A stretch of DNA of 47,218 nucleotides from Dehalococcoidia bacterium (GTDB taxonomy: Bacteria; Chloroflexota; Dehalococcoidia; UBA2979): assembly GCA_009692725.1 (NCBI GenBank), contig SHYP01000011.1, positions 1 to 47,218 of the forward strand, read 5' to 3'. Under the pieces are notes generated by a model. The model had not been told where the DNA came from. It made no database searches and worked only from the letters and a program-made list of their open reading frames with translations. Positions within the stretch are counted from its first letter, which is position 1, and every line of letters begins with the position of its first letter. Positions 23,666 through 31,955 of this stretch are shown here, one piece after another. The translations under genes were made by a program, and so were the position numbers.

Positions 23666-25377
23666 CCCCGGTACTTCGAGGCGAGGGGGAGGCGGCGGTC
23701 GCGGCCGAAGGCGCGGGGGGTGATCTTCACGCCGGGCGGGGACTGGCGGCGCTTGTACTCATTGCGGTTGATCATGTCGATCACGCGGCGCGCGAGCGCT
23801 TCGTCGGCGCCGGCGGCGACGATCGATTCGAGGGGCGCGTCGTCCTCGACGTACGCCTCGATGATCGGGTCGAGCTGCTCGTAGGGGGGGAGCGAGTCGG
23901 TGTCGAGCTGGCCGGGGCGCAGCTCGGCGCTCGGGGGCTTGGTGAGCGACGCTTCGGGGATGACGGCGCCGAGCGTGTTGCGGTGGCGCGCGAGCTGGTA
24001 GACGAGCGTCTTCGGGACGTCCTTGATCACCGCGAAGCCGCCCACCATGTCCCCGTAGAGCGTGGCGTAGCCGCACGCGTACTCCGACTTGTTGCCGGTG
24101 GTGAGCACCATCGCGCCGGACTTGTTGGAGAGCGCCATCATCAGCAGGCCGCGGATGCGCGCCTGGATGTTCTCCTCCGCGGCGCCGGGCGGCGTGCCCG
24201 CGAACTCGCGCGCGAGCGTGTCGAGCGCGGCCTCGTGCAGCGGCTCGATCGGCATGGCGACGAGCGCGATGCCGAGGTTCGTGGCGAGCGCCTGCGCGTC
24301 GGCGATAGAGCCCTCGGACGAGTAGCGCGACGGCAGCGAGACGCCGCGCACGTGCTCGGCGCCGAGCGCGTCGACAGCGACGGCGCCGACGATCGCGGAG
24401 TCGATGCCGCCGGAGAGCGCGACGAGCACGTTCGCGAAGCCGCTCTTGCGCACGTAGTCCCGCGTGCCGGCGACGAGCGCAGCGTACGCCTCGGCGATGG
24501 AGTCCGGCTCCGCGGTGTGCGCGGGGGGCAGCGGCGCCCGCGCGCCGGCGCGCGCGGGCGACACGTCGATGGGTGTGCGCAGCGGCTGCGGGCCGCGCTC
24601 GCGGCGGAGCAGCGGGCTATGCAGCTGGCGCTGGATGATGCGCGTGACGTCGATGTCCGCGAGCACGAGGTCGTCGGCGAACGAGGCGCCGCGGGCGAGC
24701 AGCGCGCCATCCGCGCCGAGCACGAGCGAGTTGCCGTCGAACACGAGCTCGTCTTGGCCGCCGACCTGGTTCACGTACACGATCGCGACGGTGTTGTCGG
24801 CCGCGCGCGTGGCGAGCATGCGCTCGCGGTCGTGCGTCTTGCCGAAGTGGTATGGCGAGGCGTTGAGGTTCACGACCACGCTCGCGCCGGCAAGCGCGTG
24901 CTCGCGCAGCGGGCCGCCGGGGTACCACACGTCCTCGCAGATGGTCACGCCGACGGCGACCCCGCCGATGCTGAAGAGCGGCGCCTCGGTGCCCGGCTGG
25001 AAGTAGCGCAGCTCGTCGAACACGCCGTAGTTGGGGAGCTGATGCTTGCGGTAGCGGCCGGCGACGCGGCCGGCGTGGAGCACGGCAGCGGCGTTGTAGA
25101 GCTGGCCGTCGAAGTCGAGGCAGCCGACGAGGAGCGGCGGCAGGTCGCGCGCCGCCTCCGCGAGCGCCTCGAGCGCAGCGACGGCGTCGGCGATAAAGGG
25201 GGCGCGCAGCAGCAGGTCTTCGGGCGGGTAGCCGGTGAGCGCGAGCTCCGGGAACGCGACCAGGTCGGCGCCGGCCGCGGCGGCGCGGCGGCCGGCGTCG
25301 AGGATGAGCGCGCTGTTGCCGGCGAGGTCGCCCACGGTCGTGTTGAGCTGGGCGAGGGCGACGCGCAGGACTGCCAT
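23659..25377 (-). CDS. nadE: NAD+ synthase, glutamine-hydrolysing
   Basis: Final step of NAD synthesis: nicotinate adenine dinucleotide plus glutamine and ATP gives NAD+. 572 residues from ATG 25377 (GGCGGAG ahead). The N-terminal half is a nitrilase-type glutaminase with its triad: Glu in AFPELALTGYPPEDLL, Lys in YRKHQLPNYGVFDE, Cys in GVTICEDVWYPGG. The C-terminal half is the synthetase with PP-loop LVALSGGIDSA, then TGNKSEYACGYATLYGDM and the ending RNEYKRRQSPPGVKITPRAFGRDRR. Length and order match the two-domain bacterial enzyme, so no separate ammonia source is needed. A dyad upstream (25400-25414) may regulate it. Confidence 0.97.
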   Translation of the reverse strand: MAVLRVALAQLNTTVGDLAGNSALILDAGRRAAAAGADLVAFPELALTGYPPEDLLLRAPFIADAVAALEALAEAARDLPPLLVGCLDFDGQLYNAAAVLHAGRVAGRYRKHQLPNYGVFDELRYFQPGTEAPLFSIGGVAVGVTICEDVWYPGGPLREHALAGASVVVNLNASPYHFGKTHDRERMLATRAADNTVAIVYVNQVGGQDELVFDGNSLVLGADGALLARGASFADDLVLADIDVTRIIQRQLHSPLLRRERGPQPLRTPIDVSPARAGARAPLPPAHTAEPDSIAEAYAALVAGTRDYVRKSGFANVLVALSGGIDSAIVGAVAVDALGAEHVRGVSLPSRYSSEGSIADAQALATNLGIALVAMPIEPLHEAALDTLAREFAGTPPGAAEENIQARIRGLLMMALSNKSGAMVLTTGNKSEYACGYATLYGDMVGGFAVIKDVPKTLVYQLARHRNTLGAVIPEASLTKPPSAELRPGQLDTDSLPPYEQLDPIIEAYVEDDAPLESIVAAGADEALARRVIDMINRNEYKRRQSPPGVKITPRAFGRDRRLPLASKYRGY

Positions 25378-25399
25378 GCGAGCTCCGCCGTGGGTGATA

Positions 25400-25414
25400 G
25401 CGTACACAGTACGC
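25400..25414. promoter_or_regulatory. Inverted repeat GCGTAC-ACA-GTACGC upstream of nadE
   Basis: A perfect 6-bp dyad with a 3-nt centre, 23 nt before the nadE start, in the position of a promoter or operator. It could bind a NAD-responsive repressor, but the sequence does not match a site I can name. Confidence 0.45.
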
Positions 25415-25510
25415 AAAGTGTGCCGCAGCGATCGTAGACGGGTGTGAGCGGGCGCGTCAACGGACGCGTCCCGGCGGGCTTGTTCCGAGGCGTCACGGCG
25501 CGCTCGGGAG

Positions 25511-25560
25511 CGACCCTCACCCCCCAGCCCCCTCTCCCGCGCTGCGGGCGAGGGGGAGAA
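25511..25560. repeat. GC-rich palindromic repeat, copy 4
   Basis: ACCCTCACCCCCCAGCCCCC begins the copy and GGGCGAGGGGGAGAAGG ends it; the arms are imperfect. It is nearly identical in its left arm to copy 3 and stands head-to-tail with copy 5. Confidence 0.8.
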
Positions 25561-25621
25561 GGAGCCCTCACCCCCGGCCCCTCTCCCTCTTCGAGGGCGA
25601 GGGGCCGGGGGTGAGGGCTCC
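25561..25621. repeat. GC-rich palindromic repeat, copy 5 (perfect 23-bp arms)
   Basis: Arms 25561-25583 and 25599-25621 are exact reverse complements. The 15-nt centre itself pairs (CCCTC/GAGGG around TTC). This is the best-preserved member and would form a very stable cruciform or RNA hairpin. Confidence 0.9.
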
Positions 25622-25690
25622 CGAACGCGCCGCCGTGGAGGCCGAGCAGCGGCGGCGGCATACTGCGTGGTGAGCGGGCGGGAGGCGACG

Positions 25691-26659
25691 ATGATCGGTC
25701 CGGGGTACGCGCTCGCGCTGGCGTTGACGGGCGGCGGGGCGCCCGCGCACGACGCGCTGGGCGCGGACGAGCGGCTGTGGACGGCGTGGAGCCTCGACCC
25801 GTTCGTGCTGATCCCGGCGGGGTTGCTGGCGCTGCTCTACGTGCGCGGACTGCGGCGCTGGCGCGGCGGGCGCGCGGGGTCGCACCACTGGTGGCAGACG
25901 GCCTACTTCGCGCTGGGGCTGGGCACGCTGGTGCTGGCGCTCGTGTCGCCGCTCGACCGGCTCGCCGAGCATCACTTCTCGATGCACATGGTGCAGCACC
26001 TGTTGCTGATCGCGGTGGGCACGCCGCTGCTGCTGCTGGGCGCGCCGACGACGCCCGTGCTGCGCGGGCTGCCGCGCTGGGCGCGGCGGCTGGCCGCGCG
26101 GCCGCTCGCGCCGCATGGGCGCGCGTCGGTGGTGTGGCGCACGCTGACGCAGCCGCTGGTCGCGCTCGTGCTGGCGAACGCGGCGCTTATCGCATGGCAC
26201 CTCGTGCCGGGGTGGTACGACGCGGCGGTGCGCGACGACGGCATCCACGCGCTGGAGCACGCAACGTTCACGGGGGCAGCACTGCTGTTCTGGTGGAACG
26301 TGATCGACCCGCGGCCGCTGCACGCACCGCTCGGGTACCTCGCGCGGATGGGCTACGTGCTCGTGGCGGGGACGGCGCAGTCGGTGATCGCAGCGCTGAT
26401 CACGCTCGCCGACTACACGCTGTACCCGGTGTACGAGGACGTGCGGTTGATCCTGCCGATCGAGCCACGGGCGGACCAGGAGCTGGGCGGGCTGATCATG
26501 TGGATCCCCGGGCAGGCGCTGAACCTGATCGTGCTCGCAGCGCTCTTCGGGGTGTGGGCGGTGCGCTCCGAACTCGCGCAGCAGGAGGCGGAGCAGCGAG
26601 CACTCACGGCCGCGGAGCCGCCGCGAGCGGCGCCCCCGGCGACGTCCACGCTCAATTAG
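25691..26659 (+). CDS. ctaG: Cytochrome c oxidase assembly protein CtaG (caa3 type)
   Basis: Membrane protein needed for assembly, probably copper delivery, of caa3-type oxidase. 322 residues from ATG 25691 with GGGAGG ahead. About seven transmembrane helices are visible; family motifs include ERLWTAWSLDPFVLIP, LVSPLDRLAEHHFSMHMVQHLLL, IAWHLVPGWYDAAVRDDGIHALEHATF (with His pairs likely to bind metal) and LADYTLYPVYE. The soluble C-terminal tail is Ala/Pro-rich. It is convergent with the ctaCDEF operon, whose product it serves. Confidence 0.95.
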   Translation: MIGPGYALALALTGGGAPAHDALGADERLWTAWSLDPFVLIPAGLLALLYVRGLRRWRGGRAGSHHWWQTAYFALGLGTLVLALVSPLDRLAEHHFSMHMVQHLLLIAVGTPLLLLGAPTTPVLRGLPRWARRLAARPLAPHGRASVVWRTLTQPLVALVLANAALIAWHLVPGWYDAAVRDDGIHALEHATFTGAALLFWWNVIDPRPLHAPLGYLARMGYVLVAGTAQSVIAALITLADYTLYPVYEDVRLILPIEPRADQELGGLIMWIPGQALNLIVLAALFGVWAVRSELAQQEAEQRALTAAEPPRAAPPATSTLN

Positions 26660-26696
26660 TCCGGAGCGGCGCGGTCACGCCGGACGCGCACGCGCG

Positions 26697-27041
26697 CTAG
26701 CCCGAGTTCAGCCAGTCGCGGTAGCCGCGGATGCTGTCGGCGGCGTCGCCCCAGTAGAGCGTGAGCAACGCGAGCGTGACGAGCACGCCCAGGGCAAGCG
26801 CGGTGGCAAACGCCTGCGTGTAGAGCCGGTGGTCGAAGCGCAGGTGCATGAACCAGCCGACCACGACGACGAACTTGAACGCCGAGAGGCCGAGCAACAG
26901 CGGGACCATCAGGCTGCCGAGGTCGCTGTAGGAGATCCACAGCTCGGCGATCGTGATCACGGTCAGGCCCGCGCCGATGGCGACGTACTGCATCGGACGC
27001 AGGCCGTGCTCTTGTTCCGTGTGCTCCGCGCCGTGCGCCAT
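26697..27041 (-). CDS. ctaF: Cytochrome c oxidase subunit IV family protein
   Basis: 114 residues with three hydrophobic helices (YVAIGAGLTVITIAELWI, LMVPLLLGLSAFKFVVVVGWFMHLRFD, FATALALGVLVTLALLTLYW). The KF.vV..wFMHL.fD pattern is the hallmark of the prokaryotic subunit IV (COX4_pro) family, a small stabilising subunit. It is the last gene of the minus-strand oxidase operon, 38 nt after ctaE. The His-rich N-terminus (MAHGAEHTEQEHG) is unusual but harmless. Confidence 0.92.
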   Translation of the reverse strand: MAHGAEHTEQEHGLRPMQYVAIGAGLTVITIAELWISYSDLGSLMVPLLLGLSAFKFVVVVGWFMHLRFDHRLYTQAFATALALGVLVTLALLTLYWGDAADSIRGYRDWLNSG

Positions 27042-27079
27042 CGCGCTGCTCCGCTCTTGCTGCCCGGTCTTGGTGACCG

Positions 27080-27721
27080 CTACGGGATCAGGTAGAGGAC
27101 GGTGAAGATGACGATCCAGACGATGTCCACGAAGTGCCAGTACAGACCTGCGATCTCGACGTGCGCGCCGGCCTCGCGACCAAGCCCGTTGCGCCGGAAC
27201 GAGGCGGCGAGCAGCGAGGCGAGGTACAGCACGCCGACGCCGACGTGGGTGCCGTGGAAGCCGGTGAGCACGAAGAACGTGGCGCCGAACATGTTCGTCG
27301 TGAGGTTCAGGCCCTCAGAGCCGAAGGTGCGGAACTCGTAGACCTGGAAGCCGAGGAAGGTGAGCCCCAGCAGCATCGTGGAGAGCAGGCCGAGCTTCAT
27401 CATCTTCAGGCGGTGCTGCTGGGCGCCGTAGACGGCCAGCACCATGGTCACGGAGCTCATCAGCAGCACGAACGTGCTCGTCGACGTGATGGGGATGTCG
27501 AGGATCCCGTGCTCGACCTTGCCGTCGATGGTCACGTCGACGGGGAAGGGGCCGATGCCGCGTTCGATCACCTGGTGCTTGAACACGAGGTAGGTGGCGA
27601 TCAGCGAGCCGAAGAACAGGCACTCGGAACCGAGGAAGATCCACATGAGGAGCTTCCGGTTCTCGGTCCCGGTGGACGTGACGTGTGCGCCACCGTGGGC
27701 GACTGCCGGTGCGTGTGCCAT
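27080..27721 (-). CDS. ctaE: Cytochrome c oxidase subunit III
   Basis: 213 residues, the short bacterial form with five helices. Motifs: KLLMWIFLGSECLFFGSLIATYLVFK, the long STSTFVLLMSSVTMVLAV helix, FFVLTGFHGTHVGVGVLYL and the final HVEIAGLYWHFVDIVWIVIFTVLYL. Subunit III stabilises subunit I and its proton uptake. It lies 21 nt after ctaD. Confidence 0.97.
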   Translation of the reverse strand: MAHAPAVAHGGAHVTSTGTENRKLLMWIFLGSECLFFGSLIATYLVFKHQVIERGIGPFPVDVTIDGKVEHGILDIPITSTSTFVLLMSSVTMVLAVYGAQQHRLKMMKLGLLSTMLLGLTFLGFQVYEFRTFGSEGLNLTTNMFGATFFVLTGFHGTHVGVGVLYLASLLAASFRRNGLGREAGAHVEIAGLYWHFVDIVWIVIFTVLYLIP

Positions 27722-27742
27722 GGGCGACTCCTACCTCGCTCG

Positions 27743-29536
27743 CTAGTCAGTGGGCTCGAGCGCCCAGCCCCAGACGCCGTAGAAGGCGATCACACCGCCG
27801 AGCGCGCTGATCGCGAGGTGCGACAGCGAACCGACGCCGAGCAACGTGATGCCGATGGCGATCAGGATCGGATAGTAGGAGGGCGGCGGCATGTGGATGT
27901 GCTCGCCGGTCGCCTGGGGTGCCGCGACGCCGTGGTCGCGGTCGTACCAGAGCGGATCGCGCGCACGCACGGTGTAGATAGCGTCGAAGTCGTGCTCGGG
28001 CGGCGGTGAGCTCGTGCCCCACTCGAGCGTGCCGGCGTCCCACGGGTTGGCAGGGGCGGTTGGCTCCTGACGCATGGAGCGGAAGAAGTTGAAGACGAAG
28101 ATCAGGATCGAGATGCCGAGCACGTACGAGCCGACCGTCGCGAACATGTTCCAGTAGCCCCAGCCGAGGCCATCGTCGTAGGTGTAGATGCGCCGCGGCA
28201 TGCCGGCGATGCCGAGGAAGTGCATGGGGAAGAACGTCATGTTCATGCCGATGAAGAGTAGCCAGAAATGCCAGCGGCCAAGCGCCTCGCTGAGGAAGCG
28301 ACCTGTCATCTTCGGGAACCAGTAGTAGATACCGGAGAAGATGCCCATGATCGCGCCGCCGAAGAGCACGTAGTGCAGGTGCGCGACGACGAAGTACGTA
28401 TCCTGGTGCTGCGAGTCCACCGGTGGCGAGGCGTGCATGACGCCAGAGATGCCGCCGATCGTGAACGTGGCGATGAACGCGATCGCAAAGTACATCGCAG
28501 TGGTGAAGCGGATGCTGCCGCCGTACAGCGTGGCGAGCCAGTTGAAAATCTTGATGCCCGTCGGCACGCCGATGATCATCGTGTTCACAGCGAACACCGC
28601 GCGCACCGTCGTGCCCATGCCGGTGGTGAACATGTGGTGGCTCCACACGACCCAGCTCAGCACGCCGATCGCGATGCCGGAGAAGACGATCGCGGGGTAG
28701 CCGAACAGCGGCTTGCGGGAGAACGTGGGCAGCACTTCGGAGACGATGCCCATCGCGGGCAGGATCAGGATGTACACCTCGGGGTGGCCGAAGACCCAGA
28801 AGATGTGCTGCCAGAGCAGCGGGTCCCCGCCTTCGGTGGCGATGAAGAAGTGCGTGCCGAACTGGCGGTCGAACAGTAGCTGGATGAGGCCGACGGTGAG
28901 CGGCGGCAGCGCGAGGATCAGCAGGATCGAGATGACGAAGGTCATCCACACGAACACCGGCATGCGCATCATCGTCATGCCGGGCGCGCGCAGGTTGATG
29001 ATCGTGACCGCGAAGTTGAGCGCGGCCATCAGCGACGAGAGGCCGAGGGTGAGCAGCCCGGCGACGTAGAAGTCGACGCCCATACCTTCGCTGTAGGGGC
29101 GCTCGGACAGCGGCGCGTAGTTGAACCAGCCGCCCCCGGGCGCCTCGAACAGGAAGCTCAGGCTGAGAATCGACGCGCCGCCGAGGAAGGTCCAGTACGA
29201 GAGCGCGTTCAGGCGCGGGAACGCGACGTCGCGCGCGCCGATCATCAGCGGGATCATGTAGTTGAAGAAGCCCGCGCCCATCGGCATGATCGCGAGGAAG
29301 ATCATCGTCAGCGCGTGCATCGTGAAGAGCTGGCTGAAGCGGTCGGACTCGATCACGGTGCCGTTCGGCACGGCGAGCTGGGTGCGCATGAGCAGCGCGA
29401 GCAAGCCGCCCCAGAGGAAGAACGAGAAGCCCGACACGCCATAGAGCACGCCGATCCGCTTGTGGTCGACGGTGGTGATCCAAGACCACACGCCCGCCTG
29501 CGTTGGCTGGACCAGGGTGCCTGCTATGGTCGCCAT
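27743..29536 (-). CDS. ctaD: Cytochrome c oxidase subunit I (aa3/A-type)
   Basis: Catalytic subunit that reduces O2 at haem a3-CuB and pumps protons. 597 residues from ATG 29536, preceded by GGAGG. Twelve core helices are followed by two more predicted near the C-terminus. Metal ligands: MHALTMIFLAIMP, WVFGHPEVYILILPAMG (CuB His with the Tyr cross-link and the Glu of A1-type oxidases), WSHHMFTTGM, and DTYFVVAHLHYVLFGG. The C-terminal cytoplasmic loop carries charged sequence (DAIYTVRARDPLWYDRDHG) and ends with a two-helix extension reminiscent of a fused small subunit. Confidence 0.98.
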   Translation of the reverse strand: MATIAGTLVQPTQAGVWSWITTVDHKRIGVLYGVSGFSFFLWGGLLALLMRTQLAVPNGTVIESDRFSQLFTMHALTMIFLAIMPMGAGFFNYMIPLMIGARDVAFPRLNALSYWTFLGGASILSLSFLFEAPGGGWFNYAPLSERPYSEGMGVDFYVAGLLTLGLSSLMAALNFAVTIINLRAPGMTMMRMPVFVWMTFVISILLILALPPLTVGLIQLLFDRQFGTHFFIATEGGDPLLWQHIFWVFGHPEVYILILPAMGIVSEVLPTFSRKPLFGYPAIVFSGIAIGVLSWVVWSHHMFTTGMGTTVRAVFAVNTMIIGVPTGIKIFNWLATLYGGSIRFTTAMYFAIAFIATFTIGGISGVMHASPPVDSQHQDTYFVVAHLHYVLFGGAIMGIFSGIYYWFPKMTGRFLSEALGRWHFWLLFIGMNMTFFPMHFLGIAGMPRRIYTYDDGLGWGYWNMFATVGSYVLGISILIFVFNFFRSMRQEPTAPANPWDAGTLEWGTSSPPPEHDFDAIYTVRARDPLWYDRDHGVAAPQATGEHIHMPPPSYYPILIAIGITLLGVGSLSHLAISALGGVIAFYGVWGWALEPTD

Positions 29537-29654
29537 CGCGGAGCCTCCGTGGCGGGCGCGCCGGGCGCGCCGCACTGCATGCCGTACGAACCCATGCTGC
29601 CCGATCCCATGCTGGACGAACGCCGTGCTGCAAGCGAGCGCCGTGACACGGCGC

Positions 29655-30725
29655 TCACTTGAGGCTCTGCAGGTAGCTGATGATCACGTTGATCTGCTGG
29701 TCGGTGAGCGTGCCGCCGGCCGACTGGGCCATCGGCGGCATCTTGGAGCCGGGCTTGACGCTCTTGGAGTTGGAGATCCAGCGCTTGAGCTCCGCGGGCG
29801 TGTTGTCGAGCAGACCCGAGCCGATCGTCGTGCGCGAGCCAACGTGGGTCAGGTTCGGGCCCGCGATGCCGGCCGCGTCCGTGCCGCGGACGGTATGGCA
29901 GCCGAGACACGGCGCCGCGAGGAACGCCTCCTCCGCGGTGCGCGAGACGGAGGACACACGGTCCGCCGCCTCCGCCTTCGCCCAGCGATCGAAGTCCTCG
30001 GCGGTATGCACGAAGACGCGGAAGCGCATGTTCGCGTGGGAGGTGCCGCAGAACTCGGCGCACTGGCCGAGGTAGGGCTCCGGCCGCGCGCGCAGGGCGC
30101 TGAACGCAATGTGATTGTCGCGGCCGGGCACCATGTCGATCTTGCCGGCGAGCTGGGGCACCCAGAACGAGTGGATCACGTCGACGGAGCGCAGGGCGTA
30201 GTCGACGACGCGGCCCTCGGGGACGTGCAGCTCGTTCGCGGTCACCACGTCGAGGTCCGGATAGCGGAACTCGAACCACCACTGGTGACCGATGACCTCG
30301 ACCTTGAGCGCGTTCGCGGGCGGCTTCTCGTCGAGCTTGAAGACGCTGTCGAGCGTCGGGACCATCATCACGAGCACGATGACGACGGGGATGATCGTCC
30401 AGACGACCTCGAACTTGGTGTTGCCGTGGATCTGACGTGCCTCGCGGCCGGGCCGCTCGCGGTACATCAGCGGCAGCACGACGGTGGCCGCCATGATCAC
30501 CACGAAGACGATGCCGCCGAGGATCAGGATCACCCAGTAGGGCTTCCAGACCTCTTTGTTCCAGCTGCCTTCTATCTCCGACGTGCTCATCGGCGCGTCG
30601 CAGCCGCCAAGGGCGAGGGCGAGCACGACGAGCGCGAGCGGGGAGGCCCACCGGCGCAGGCCGCGTGCCGTCCCCGACCGGGCTCGATCGCCCGTCCGAT
30701 GCCGTGCCGTCAAGACTGCCCGCAC
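29655..30725 (-). CDS. ctaC: Cytochrome c oxidase subunit II with fused cytochrome c domain (caa3 type), lipoprotein
   Basis: Receives electrons and passes them via CuA to subunit I. 356 residues if begun at GTG 30725, chosen because GGGGAGGGGG precedes it and a lipoprotein signal follows with Cys42 (LALGGC). Order: two membrane helices (YWVILILGGIVFVVIMAATV; VVWTIIPVVIVLVMMV); cupredoxin domain with HQWWFEFRYP and the CuA ligands CAEFCGTSHANMRF; C-terminal haem c domain with CLGCH, axial Met in KMPPM and a typical ending. The fused cytochrome explains the dense Ccm genes next door. A promoter candidate lies at 30805-30833. Confidence 0.95.
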   Translation of the reverse strand: MRAVLTARHRTGDRARSGTARGLRRWASPLALVVLALALGGCDAPMSTSEIEGSWNKEVWKPYWVILILGGIVFVVIMAATVVLPLMYRERPGREARQIHGNTKFEVVWTIIPVVIVLVMMVPTLDSVFKLDEKPPANALKVEVIGHQWWFEFRYPDLDVVTANELHVPEGRVVDYALRSVDVIHSFWVPQLAGKIDMVPGRDNHIAFSALRARPEPYLGQCAEFCGTSHANMRFRVFVHTAEDFDRWAKAEAADRVSSVSRTAEEAFLAAPCLGCHTVRGTDAAGIAGPNLTHVGSRTTIGSGLLDNTPAELKRWISNSKSVKPGSKMPPMAQSAGGTLTDQQINVIISYLQSLK

Positions 30726-30755
30726 GGCATCCCCCTCCCCACGGCGTCCGCGGCC

Positions 30756-30775
30756 GTCGCGACGCACGTCGCGAC
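30756..30775. promoter_or_regulatory. Tandem GTCGCGAC palindromes in the cta/ccm divergent region
   Basis: Two perfect 8-bp palindromes GTCGCGAC (30756-30763 and 30768-30775) are separated by GCAC, centres 12 bp apart. They lie downstream of the candidate ctaC promoter and between the two respiratory operons, so a shared regulator is possible. The regulator is unknown. Confidence 0.45.
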
Positions 30776-30804
30776 GGATGTCCCCCGAACTTAGGCCGCC
30801 CGTA

Positions 30805-30833
30805 CCAGTACCATCGGCCACGTTCACGGTCAA
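30805..30833 (-). promoter_or_regulatory. Candidate ctaC promoter
   Basis: TTGACC (30833-30828) is followed after 17 nt by TACTGG (30810-30805) with TG just upstream (extended -10). The -10 is poor, so this is a tentative call. Confidence 0.4.
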
Positions 30834-30888
30834 CCGCCCTGGCCCCAACACAAGCGTCGATGGGGCATGCACGGCCCTCGCGCTCGCG

Positions 30889-30894
30889 TACACT
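30889..30894 (+). promoter_or_regulatory. Candidate -10 of the ccm operon
   Basis: TACACT, 66 nt upstream of the tlpA-like ATG at 30961. No -35 match was found. Confidence 0.3.
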
Positions 30895-30960
30895 GGCGTG
30901 CGATGTGCGGCGGGGGAGCGGGATAGCGTTCTGGCAACGCCGAGCACTGATGCCAAGCCG

Positions 30961-31518
30961 ATGGTGAGCCGCCGCTTCGTGGTGGTCGGCATCGTCGCCG
31001 CCTTCGCGCTGGCGCTCGCCCTCGTGGGGGCGCTGGCGGCCGGGCTCGATGGCGACGACGACGGCGGGGTTCCGGCCGCACCGGTGCCCGCCGCGGCATC
31101 GGTCAGCGCGGCCGCGGACGTGTCGCTGACCACGTTCGCCGGCGAGCGCTTCCGCCTCCGGGACCACGCCGGCGGGCCGGTCTTCGTGTACTTCTGGGCG
31201 TCCTGGTGCGAACCGTGCAAGGCGGAGGCACAGCTGATCCAGCGGCTGGCCCCGGAGTACCTGGCGCAGGGCTACACCTTCGTGGGCGTCAACATCTGGG
31301 ATGGCGAGGCGGACGCGCGCGCCTTCGCGCAGCGCTACGGGCTCACCTTCCCGGTAGTCCGGGACGCAGACGGCGCGTTCTACCTCGCGCTGGCGGTCGA
31401 GCGGCTGCCGATGGCGTTCTTCATGCACCCCGGGCTCGAGATCGACCGGCGGGTGCTGGGCGAACTGCGCGAGCCCGTGCTGCGCGAGGCGCTGGCGAGC
31501 ATCGGCGGGCGCTCGTGA
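30961..31518 (+). CDS. TlpA/ResA/CcmG-like membrane-anchored thioredoxin
   Basis: Keeps apocytochrome haem-binding cysteines (or oxidase copper-site cysteines) reduced on the outer face of the membrane. 185 residues from ATG 30961, with one N-terminal anchor helix and an Ala/Pro/Val linker, then a redoxin fold: VFVYFWASWCEPCKAEAQLI with the redox pair Cys83/Cys86, FVGVNIWDG, and a cis-Pro in VERLPMAFFMHPG. The ATG lacks a clear ribosome binding site; an in-frame GTG near 30898 is possible. First gene of the ccm run, coupled by GTGA to ccmE, which argues for the CcmG role. Confidence 0.92.
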   Translation: MVSRRFVVVGIVAAFALALALVGALAAGLDGDDDGGVPAAPVPAAASVSAAADVSLTTFAGERFRLRDHAGGPVFVYFWASWCEPCKAEAQLIQRLAPEYLAQGYTFVGVNIWDGEADARAFAQRYGLTFPVVRDADGAFYLALAVERLPMAFFMHPGLEIDRRVLGELREPVLREALASIGGRS

Positions 31519-31955
31519 GCGCGGGAGGGCGCCTCGGCAGCCTGCTGGGGAGCCGCCGCGCGAAGCTGCTGGCTGTGCTCGCGGTGGCCAGCCTCGGCAT
31601 CGGGGCGCTCGCGGTGCAGGCGGCGGGATCGGCGGTCTCGTATTACGTCACGCCGGAGGAGTTCGCGACGCAGCTCGGCGGCCGCGAAGGCCGCTGGCGC
31701 GTCGGCGGGCGCGTCGTCGAGGGGTCGGTGGTGGACGAGCGCGGCCGCCCGGTGGCCTTCCAGATCGTGGGCGAGCACGGCGAGACGATGCAGATCAGCT
31801 ACGACGGCGTGAAGCCGAACCTGTTCGGGCCGCGCGCGTTCGTGGTCGTCGAGGGCACCGCCGAAGGCCCCGGGCGGCTACGCGCCTCGTCCGTGATCAT
31901 CAAGCACGAGTCCGAGTTCGTGACCGACGCGGGCAACGCGTCGAACGCGCGATGA
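31515..31955 (+). CDS. ccmE: Cytochrome c-type biogenesis protein CcmE (haem chaperone)
   Basis: Takes haem from CcmABCD and carries it covalently to CcmF. 146 residues from GTG 31515 (GTGA overlap). An N-terminal anchor (AKLLAVLAVASLGIGALAVQA) is followed by the OB-fold with YYVTPEEF, WRVGGRVVEGSV, VPNLFGPRAF-like VKPNLFGPRAFVVVEG, and the haem-attachment His131 in IIKHESEF. The classical HxxxY motif (His130/Tyr134 in E. coli) is HxxxF here: the Tyr that ligates haem iron is Phe135. The short acidic tail lacks the usual long flexible extension. Confidence 0.95.
   Translation: MSAGGRLGSLLGSRRAKLLAVLAVASLGIGALAVQAAGSAVSYYVTPEEFATQLGGREGRWRVGGRVVEGSVVDERGRPVAFQIVGEHGETMQISYDGVKPNLFGPRAFVVVEGTAEGPGRLRASSVIIKHESEFVTDAGNASNAR

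Larger units (their letters stand above)
25378..25690. other. Divergent intergenic region with two palindromic repeats
   Basis: 313 bp between nadE (minus) and ctaG (plus). It holds the nadE dyad (25400-25414), an unstructured stretch, then repeat copies 4 and 5 (25511-25621). No ORF with coding character was seen. The ctaG promoter must lie within or after the repeats. Confidence 0.7.

Noticed and set aside
25511..25621. CRISPR array or insertion sequence
   Set aside because: Only two adjoining palindromic copies with no spacers, no transposase and no cas genes; fits a REP-like element instead.
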